NCBI RefSeq assembly: GCF_018446385.1
Contig: NC_055987.1
Coordinates: 10,687,705-10,751,704 of the forward strand
Length of the DNA: 64,000 nucleotides
DNA from: Zingiber officinale
Lineage: Eukaryota; Streptophyta; Magnoliopsida; Zingiberales; Zingiberaceae
Reading direction: 5' to 3'
Positions within the stretch are counted from its first letter, which is position 1. Each line of letters opens with the position of its first letter. A program made the position numbers and the translations under genes. Positions 56,617-64,000 of this stretch are shown piece by piece. Below the pieces are notes generated by a model. That model searched no databases and was not told where the DNA came from. It worked only from the letters and a program-made list of their open reading frames with translations.

Positions 56617-56684
56617 CACGAAGCTCCGGCGAACCTGCACAGAAGTCGGGCCGGGAAGGGGTTCCCGGCGGCGACCCTCCGACG
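56617..56684. repeat. 68-bp direct repeat, right copy
   Basis: Identical to 47270-47337. The gag-only element's LTR starts at the very next base (56685); the last five bases CGACG would be one side of its target duplication. Confidence 0.85.
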
Positions 56685-58120
56685 TGTTAGGACCAAAAGT
56701 AGCTAGAGGGGGGGGGGGGTGAATAGCTCGTCGCGTTTGCTCGTTGCTCGGCGTTGCTTGTTCCTTCAAAGATGTGCAGCGGAAAATACAGAAACAAACA
56801 CACAACGCTAACACGGTTGGTTTTACTTGGTATCCACCTCACAAGAGGTGACTAATCCAAGGATCCACACCAACACACACACCCTCCACTAAATAAAACT
56901 CTCCTTTATGGTAACTACCAAGGGCGGAGAAGCCCTACAAGACTCAATACAAGAAAAGAGGGAAAGGATACAAGAAATACAAGCTTACAAGCTTACAATG
57001 AGTATAAACCCTAACCCTGGCTTCTCTTCTTGGCTTTGATCCGCCTCTTGACTTGGAAAACTTCCAAGATCCTTCAAGAACTGGCGATTTGTGAGTGCTG
57101 TGGAGGAGCTGGCGAGAAATCTGGAGTGAATCGGAGAAGAGATGCCGGAGGCCATGAACACGACGCCAACGGTCGGATCCCGATCGATTCGAATATTCCC
57201 AATCGATCGGAGGCTTTGGATCGATCCACGGATCGATCCCGACTTCCCAGCTAGCTGCCGATCGATCCACGGATCGATCCGGTGCTTATCGCGCAGCGGC
57301 CCCCAATCGATCCATCGATCGATTGGGACCTCTAATCGATCCACGGATCGATCCAGGCTTTTCTGGAGCACAGAGGCATCTGGATCGAGCGGCTGATCGA
57401 TCCACTGATCGATCCAAGACTTGATTTTTGTCCAAAACCAAGTCCCAAACCTCCCAAACCAACATCCGGTCAACCTTGACTGTTGGTATGTCATGCCTAG
57501 CATCTAGTCACTCCCTTGACCGCTAGGACTCCCTTACCAAGTGTCCGGTCAATCCCTTTGACCCACTTGGACTTTTCTCTCTGCCAAGTATCCGGTCAAT
57601 CCCTTTGACCTACTTGGACTTTTCTTTCATGCCAAGTATCCGGTCATCCTTTGACCTACTTGGACTTCCGACACCGGATGTCCGATCATCCTCGATCCAT
57701 CTGGATTTTCCTTCGCTGCCACTCACCGGGACTTTCACCAGCTTCACTCACTAGGGTTTTCCATCGCCTAGCTTCACTCACTAGGACTTTCTGACTTCCT
57801 CAGGGATTTCCATCCGCCTAGCTTCACTCACTAGGACTTTCACCGGCTTCACTCACCAGGATTTCCTAGCTTCACTCACTAGGACTAACTATGACTTTCC
57901 AGCTGCTTGGCTTCACTCACGGGACTTTCATACCTAGCTTCACTCACTAGGTCTTTCATTTTGCCTAACATCCCAGTTAGGACTTCCGATCAAGTATCCA
58001 TCAACCTTGACCTACTTGACTCTTCTTCAATCAATATCTTATTGTCAAACATCTAAACCCAAACCAAGACTCAGCTTGGTTACCCAGGTCAACCTTGACC
58101 TGAGGGATATTGCACCAACA
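56685..58120 (-). repeat. 3' LTR of the gag-only element
   Basis: Begins TGTTAGGACC and ends TGCACCAACA in plus-strand reading. It contains an ATCGATC palindrome cluster (about 57175-57415) and blocks of TCACTCACTAGG(A/G)-type minisatellite and CAAGTATCCGGTCAA repeats (about 57540-57980). Confidence 0.9.
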
Positions 58121-60494
58121 ATCTCCCCCTTTTTGATGTTTGACAATACCACAATAACACTTACAATCCCATATGTAAGTTAGGCTAATCCCATAGCCTC
58201 CTTCTTCATGCCACTAGGTAATGAAAGCATAAATTAAGCTCTTCATTCTCCCCCTAAGAGGGCAAACTCCCTCTAGGTAATGAAAGCCTAACTTACTCTC
58301 TTTCATGAGTCCTTTCATTCTCCCCTTATGACCTTCCCATAGGTAATGAAGGCCTAAGCTTAACCATACATTCTCCCCCTATTGGCACACATCAACCCAT
58401 CGTTGGACACACATCAACCTATGCTCCAATTCTGGGCACACTTCAACAAATCCATTTGTTGAAGACTCTCCCCCTGAAGAGTTGCTCATCGTTGTTCACA
58501 ACATCACTCGTTGTGATCAACACGATAATGAAGGTCCCATACCCTTCATTTATCCTTAACTTCTCCCTCAATGTAGACAACTACCCAACCTTGAGCATTA
58601 TCTACCACTTGAGTGTCCACTTGAAATAATGAGGATATCCACTCCCCATTTCTCCCCATTTCAAGTTTAAATGCTCAACCTTGAGCAAGTTCACAACAGA
58701 AGGTTAACCACCTTCCAAGGTTCATGAAAAATAATTTTCATGTCTTTGAAGAGTCCCTCCCCCTAAAGACATGGTGGTAACTTCTGTCATTGCACCAACA
58801 ATGACTTGGAATCTCTAAAATATTAGGAAACCCAAATTTAGAAGTTTTGAGGTTCAAATATTCAAAATTTGAAACACACCTCAACCTAAACTTCTACTTA
58901 GTCTTCGTTAACCAATCCATCCTTGTTTTCAACATGAAAACACCCTTTGTATGTATACAAATGTATTTAAGGGTTTGGAATGGTTACCTAGACTAAAATA
59001 GGTTCAAAGATGCTGAAATCAGCCTTCCAATCGATTGAAGTTGGGTTCCAATCGATTGAACCTTCTTGAATCGATCCACTGATCGATTCAGACTTCCTGG
59101 ATCGATCGGTGATCGATCCAGCTGGAATTGCCGTTTGAATCGATCCATGGATCGATTCAGAACTCAATCGATCCATGGATCGATCGAGTCCGATAGTTGC
59201 TGAAATTCCATTTCAGTCAAGAAACCCTAGAAAATTCTACAAAATCCAAAATTATGAAATTTCGTGTAGACATTATTTAGGGCGTTTACTATCACGGAAA
59301 AATAGTTTTCTATGAAAATACTTCATATTTTCAAAGATTGACACAAACTTGAGAACTTGCAAAAACTTTAGTGTTTTATTCAAGTTTGTGTCTAACTATT
59401 CAATGGTGATTACTATCAAAAGATAGCCTTCACCAAGGTTTTCCAAAATCATTTTGAAAACATTTTCAAAACCAATATCCCATCATGTTCCTTGGGCATA
59501 ATGCACATGACTTGTTCATTAGCTTTCCCAATGATGGGAAAACACATAACTATGTGTTTTGATGAATTTAAAACTCAAAGGAATGCACTAAATCAACATC
59601 TTGAGCTTTGTTCATCATCCTAACATCTCACTTGTATATAATATGCACTAAAACACATACAAGTCACCTTATAGTCTTTGTGAGATGTAGATTTTGGTTT
59701 TTGCCCTAATCTAGGGATCATGCATATTTATCTAGGCATTTTAGAAATGTTAGACATCCACCTAGGATGTCACTTGTCAATAAGTGTCGTTAAATGCCAT
59801 TTGTCCTTAATTACAAGGAATTAAACTTAATGCATGATTATGTTATGGCATACATCAAAAGAAAATAATTTTCAAAAGAAAATATCCTATTTCTACATGA
59901 TGTATGAATGTCATGACATGGTATTTTTTGGATTTTTCATAATAAAACATGAATGCAAAACTAGACATGATGTCATGGCATATTATGGGCAAACAATCAT
60001 GACAAGATTTAGCATAAATAAAATATACCTAGATTAACTATCTAAGTATCCTTAAAGTCTTAGCTAAACTTACAACTTAAACCTAGATTGCCCTAAAGTG
60101 ATACAAGAGAATGCCAAAGCCTAAATTTGGCATTTCTAATTTCCTTGATTTAAATGTATGCCAATTGAAAATAAACATGTCCTCAAATGTTGGCATATTC
60201 CATTTTTTTTTTCAAGAGTAGCACTTTTAAATTTAAGGCCCGGATTGCCTTAAATTGCCTAAGAACATACCAAAATCCCAACTTGATAGTTCTTATGAAT
60301 TTCCCAATATGTGCCATTTAAGATTAAAATCAATTCTTCCACCATTAGGCACATTTTACTCTTTCAAGGAGTAATCAATAGGTCCATTTCATTTTCAAAG
60401 GTTAACTAAAACCTTGAAAATGCTCCTTGAGTGTCAATTTCCTCAAAGTTGGGTTAACTACCCTTCTAATCGGAGTTGACACTCTCTAACCCAT
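58121..60494 (-). other. Non-coding 3' internal region of the gag-only element
   Basis: AT-rich with repeated TTCTCCCC(C/T) words near 58250-58450. A second ATCGATC palindrome cluster lies at about 59030-59190, including a perfect 22-bp palindrome at 59137-59158. No pol-like frame was found in either direction. Confidence 0.65.
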
Positions 60495-62339
60495 CTATGG
60501 GGTAGAGAAGATGCTCCTAGGAACCCAACACCTATTGGTGCTCCTTGGATGCTCTAGGTACTCACTAGGGATAACTTCCCTAGATACCTTCCTAGTGACC
60601 TTGTTGGGTTTCTTAGAAGCCTTGGTCACATTTTCTAGGTCAACTCTAGGGATAACCTCCCTTGTGACCTTGTTTGTGACTTTCTTAGACTTCTTAGAAG
60701 TCTTAGTCACATTTATTGCAAAAATACTCTTAGGGATGACTTCCCTAGTATTTTTGGCTTGACCACTAGACCTAGGGTTTGTTCCATAACTATATGAAAC
60801 TCTATGGTAAGAGGGCACATCCTTCTTAGCCTTTGGTTTGTATCCCAAACCTCTATGGCCATTGGATGGCTTTTGTACCCCTAAACCTAGGTTATGCTCA
60901 TTTTGCCCTAATAGGATATTTTCCATCCTTTTTAGGGTCTTTTCCATTTTATCAAGTCTTGACCTCAAGACTTGATTTTCTATCACTAAGTCCTTAGTTT
61001 TAGATTTTTCATTTGATTCATGAGCATATTTGTTCTTGGGCTTGTATCTAAAATCTTTAGAGTTATTGCCCAACTGTTTACCTACATTCCTAGCCTTAGG
61101 TGTAGTGGTTTTAGCATGAAAAGCTATATGTTTTTCTTTAACGCTATCATGCTTTCTATTTTCATGGTAAATAGCATTAAAATGATATAAGTTAGAACTA
61201 TCATGCTTTTTACCATAATGTAAAGGGGTAGGCTCAATAAATGTTACCTTCTTCTTTACCTTGGAGGCTCCCCCTTGACTAGTGCCTCCTTGAGCCTTGA
61301 CCACCTTCTTCCCCTTGGGGCATTGACTTCGGTAATGCCCCTTTTGATTGCAAGAGAAGCATATAATATGCTCCTTGCTCTTCTTTGTGTTGGGAATGAT
61401 CTCCTTGGGCTTCGCCTTGCCCTTTTGTGCCACTTGACCTTTCTTCTTGGCCAATTTAGGGCACTTGCTCTTGTAGTGCCCATGTTCCCTACACTCAAAA
61501 CATATTATATGATTTTTATTATTAATTGAAATATTCATACCTTTGCTTGTAGGGGTGACATCTTTTTCTTTGGATCCAGAGGTAGAAACTTCCTTTTGAT
61601 AGGACCTTGATTCTCCTCCATTTGATTTTTCTTGACTTGTGGAGGTAGAAGCTTCTTCCTCCTCTTCATCTCTTGACCCGGATGTAGAAGCTTCTCCTTC
61701 TTCTTGATCCGGTGTCACCAAGGATTGCTCCCCCTCAATCCTAGAGGTGGAGGCTTCATCATCTTGAATATGAAACAAGGAGTATGCTCCCTCCTTGTTC
61801 CCTTCGTTGCATTCCCTTGAAGATGAAGCTTCTTCTTGAACTTCTTCTTCGGAGGTTGAGCATCTCTCAACCTCGGAGTCCTCCTCTTGGTCTTGATCCA
61901 ATGAGTCGCCCTCTTTGGATTCTCCTTGATCTGGTACAGTGGAGGAGATCTCATGAATTCTTGCCAATTTGCTCCAAAGCTCCTTGGCATCTTCAAACTC
62001 TCCAATTTGTTCCAAGATGTTTATTGGCAATAAATTGACCAAAAGCTTGGTCACTTTGTCATTGGCCTCACATCTTTGGATTTGGTCTTTGCTCCACTTG
62101 CTCCTTTTGAGTACTTTGTCCTTGGAATTTGTGGGAGCTTCAAAACCTTCCATGAGAGCAAACCATTGCTCTATCTCCATCATAAGAAAATTTTCAATTC
62201 TTGATTTCCAAGAATCGAAACTCGTAGAAGTGTATGGTGGAGCCACCCTTGTGTCAAATCCAAGCCCATCTTGGAATTGCATCTTGAAGTTGAGCTTGAT
62301 AAAATCTTGAACTTGAAGAATTTGCTCCAACTTCTTCAC
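60495..62339 (-). CDS. Gag protein of the gag-only LTR element
   Basis: An open frame of 614 codons. The N-terminal part (about 35-130) holds Copia-type gag text: FDSWKSRIENFLMMEIEQWF, then EANDKVTKLLVNLLPINILE and AKELWSKLARIHEISS. Residues 135-270 are a Glu/Ser-rich linker with repeated EASTS words. Two CCHC zinc knuckles lie at 280-293 (CFECREHGHYKSKC) and 327-340 (CFSCNQKGHYRSQC). A likely coiled coil (NQVLRSRLDKMEKTLKRMEN) follows, and the C-terminus carries three diverged TREVIP..NVTK.SKK repeats. The role by family is RNA binding and particle assembly. The frame looks whole, which fits a recent insertion. It lies directly after the primer-binding site, with no pol downstream. Confidence 0.88.
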   Translation of the reverse strand: MKKLEQILQVQDFIKLNFKMQFQDGLGFDTRVAPPYTSTSFDSWKSRIENFLMMEIEQWFALMEGFEAPTNSKDKVLKRSKWSKDQIQRCEANDKVTKLLVNLLPINILEQIGEFEDAKELWSKLARIHEISSTVPDQGESKEGDSLDQDQEEDSEVERCSTSEEEVQEEASSSRECNEGNKEGAYSLFHIQDDEASTSRIEGEQSLVTPDQEEGEASTSGSRDEEEEEASTSTSQEKSNGGESRSYQKEVSTSGSKEKDVTPTSKGMNISINNKNHIICFECREHGHYKSKCPKLAKKKGQVAQKGKAKPKEIIPNTKKSKEHIICFSCNQKGHYRSQCPKGKKVVKAQGGTSQGGASKVKKKVTFIEPTPLHYGKKHDSSNLYHFNAIYHENRKHDSVKEKHIAFHAKTTTPKARNVGKQLGNNSKDFRYKPKNKYAHESNEKSKTKDLVIENQVLRSRLDKMEKTLKRMENILLGQNEHNLGLGVQKPSNGHRGLGYKPKAKKDVPSYHRVSYSYGTNPRSSGQAKNTREVIPKSIFAINVTKTSKKSKKVTNKVTREVIPRVDLENVTKASKKPNKVTRKVSREVIPSEYLEHPRSTNRCWVPRSIFSTP

Positions 62340-62414
62340 CCTCTAGCTTTTCTTGTTATACTTGACCCTTCCGGCGATGATTCCGGAGAAGAGCGGCCTT
62401 GCTCTGATACCACT

Positions 62415-63153
62415 TGTTAGGACCAAAAGTAGCTAGAGGGGGGGGGGCTGAATAGCTCGTCGCGTTCGCTCGTTGCTCGGCGTTGCTTGTTCCTTCAAAG
62501 ATGTGCAGCGGAAAATACAGAAACAAACACACAACGCTAACACGGTTGGTTTTACTTGGTATCCACCTCACAAGAGGTGACTAATCCAAGGATCCACACC
62601 AACACACACACCCTCCACTAAATAAAACTCTCCTTTATGGTAACTACCAAGGGCGGAGAAGCCCTACAAGACTCAATACAAGAAGAGAGGGAAAGGATAC
62701 AAGAAATACAAGCTTACAAGCTTACAATGAGTATAAACCCTAACCCTAGCTTCTCTTCTTGGCTTTGATCCGCCTCTTGACTTGGAAAACTTCCAAGATC
62801 CTTCAAGAACTGGCGATCTGAGCTTTGTGAGTGCTGTGGAGGAGCTGGCGAGAAATCTGGAGTGAATCGGAGAAGAGATGTTGCAACCATCACACGCCTG
62901 CAGCTCATAAACGATGCAACGGTCGGATCCCGATCGATTCGAATATTCCCAATCGATCGGGGAGGCTTTGGATCGATCCACGGATCGATCCAGAGCGCCT
63001 CTGTGCTCTGGAAAAATGCCTGGATCGATCCGCGATCCAGAGGCTCTCTGTTCGCTGGGACAGGTCTGGATCGTTCCACTGATCGATCCAGAGCCTGGAT
63101 CGATCCACTGATCGATCCAGCACTTGATTTTTGTCCAAAACCAAGTCCCAAAC
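62415..63153 (-). repeat. 5' LTR of the gag-only element, interrupted
   Basis: The first ~740 bp of the LTR in plus-strand order. It carries the ATCGATC palindromes (about 62930-63120) and stops at AAGTCCCAAAC where the next LTR begins. Confidence 0.88.
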
Positions 63154-64000
63154 TGTTGGATCGAGACGTGCTAGAGGGGGGGGGGGGGGGAATAGCACTC
63201 GCGGCTATTTCGTTCGATTATCGGAATCGTAAAACGTAAGAGTTAAAGCAGCGGAAATTAAGTAAAGAGACACAGACACAAAGGCCCGCGATCCTTGATC
63301 GCTTTCCGTGGGCAACAACTATAAGCTCGTAAAATGTACAATAAGATGCTACAATTGAAAGAACTAAAACAAATTATACCGACAACAATAAAGTAGTAGA
63401 ATCTGAAGCTCCGGGTTGTCGGACTTGGGAGTTTCTAGAGCAACTTGTAGCGTAAGGATTGCTTGAAGTTGATGTCCTGCTGGTCGAGACCCCTTATAAA
63501 GGGGTTCAAGGCGCCTTATATTGTTCATTAAGCGTGGATCAGCACCGACCTGGTCGAACTCTATCTGGTTCAAGGCGCCCACCTATCCAGGCGCCTTCAA
63601 CCTCGGTCAAGCGCCTTGAACTCCATTGCGCCTCCTCTTTTGGCACCGCCTCAAGCTCCATGGGCGCCTCGGATATATTCATCCGAGTTCTTCTTTGTGT
63701 TTTGGTACCTGCAAGTATGTTAATCCAAAATACCGCAACACAAAGTTAACACAAAATAATAGTATGAATATGAAATTATGATAGTCTCTGACTCTCGACG
63801 CCTACTATTCCCTCTAGGGGAAAGCGTCCTCACCTACTCCACTCAGAGATTTACCTATTGCCAGACGATCCACCAGATCGACTGGACTTTCCGCTGGCTA
63901 GTCCGGACTTTCAGATTCGCGACACGGGACTTTTCACCAGGGTTACCACCCCTAGGACTTTTGCCAAGACTTTCCGCATAGGGTTACCACCCCCTATGAC
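63154..64000 (-). mobile_element. Third LTR element, start only
   Basis: TGTTGGATCGAGACGTGCTAG followed by a G run and AATAGCAC is the same end plan as the neighbouring LTRs (a TGTT.. start and a run of G). It interrupts the gag-only 5' LTR, so it inserted later. Later text has GCGCC-rich lines (63540-63680) and a TACCACCCC repeat near the edge. It continues beyond the window; no target duplication can be tested here. Confidence 0.6.

Larger units (their letters stand above)
46551..56684 (-). mobile_element. Ty3/Gypsy retroelement fossil, Tat lineage
   Basis: Minus-strand order gag, protease, reverse transcriptase, RNase H, second (archaeal-type) RNase H, integrase, then two tandem-repeat arrays and an ORF on the opposite strand. 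This order, the dual RNase H and the opposite-strand ORF mark the Tat (Ogre/Retand) group. The left part (46551 to about 48.2 kb) is the likely 3' LTR: it ends TGTTGAATCG.. and has a TATATAAAGAGC-type promoter on the minus strand near 47430. The 5' end is cut at 56684 by the gag-only element. Coding parts lie in several frames: broken, with perhaps half a dozen or more breaks. Age cannot be set without a second LTR. Confidence 0.8.
56685..63153 (-). mobile_element. Gag-only (TR-GAG-like) LTR retroelement
   Basis: Minus-strand element: 5' LTR 62415-63153 (cut by another LTR), primer site 62401-62413 reading TGGTATCAGAGC (initiator Met tRNA type), gag 62339-60495, a non-coding 3' region 60494-58135, polypurine tract AAAAAGGGGGAGAT next to 58121, and 3' LTR 56685-58120 (1436 bp). 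No protease, integrase or RT was seen, so it would need proteins from a Ty1/Copia relative. The two LTRs are nearly identical across their first ~400 bp, implying a young insertion. It sits in the Tat fossil and looks largely whole apart from the interrupted 5' LTR. Confidence 0.85.

Overview
This window is nuclear DNA of a flowering plant, most likely a monocot. The genes are intron-rich and plant-specific, the GC-rich exons sit in AT-rich spacers, and much of the rest is nested transposable elements. Recurrent CCGAGCGG words in a Ty3 fossil and ATCGATC palindromes in the LTRs suggest Zingiberales (ginger relatives). That placement is from memory of repeat style and was not searched.

The gene-bearing part is 0.9-43.8 kb and holds seven host genes. 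They are: an 11-exon RCC1-propeller protein (902-5991, +); a small uncharacterised plant protein with a GTGVFLPR motif and an LPKEWTY end (8113-9182, +); a BPP-type basic Ser/Pro-rich microtubule-associated protein (13109-20020, +) with a TE-filled 4.6 kb intron; an intronless PLS-DYW pentatricopeptide protein closely resembling the plastid RNA editing factor OTP81 (22783-20513, -), tail to tail with the previous gene; an intronless HSPRO (Hs1pro-1-like) gene (30334-31716, +); a Yippee zinc-binding protein (35658-41341, +); and a TPR-like protein (43812-42217, -). For the multi-exon genes the inferred exons keep one reading frame across all junctions.

The spacers and introns hold many non-autonomous DNA elements. 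These include a MULE-type pair with separate 9-bp target duplications (45.7-46.1 kb), a Tourist-like MITE with TAA duplications (23.2 kb), a decayed hAT transposon with terminal inverted repeats (25.3-28.1 kb), a non-autonomous hAT element that itself contains a SINE (14.3-15.1 kb), several long fold-back elements, three SINE families and an RTE-type LINE fragment. An iterated palindrome at 9.4-12.3 kb carries a solo LTR with a 5-bp target duplication.

From 46 kb to the end the window is retroelement sequence in nested layers, all on the minus strand: a broken Ty3/Gypsy element of Tat type with an opposite-strand ORF and tandem repeats (about 46.5-56.7 kb); a young-looking gag-only (TR-GAG-like) LTR element with 1.4 kb LTRs (56.7-63.15 kb); and the start of a third LTR interrupting it (63.15 kb to the edge). 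I see no coordinated multi-gene pathway: the host genes are independent loci. The least ordinary material is the iterated palindrome, the paired MULE MITEs, the palindrome and minisatellite content of the gag-only family, and the uncharacterised GTGVFLPR gene.
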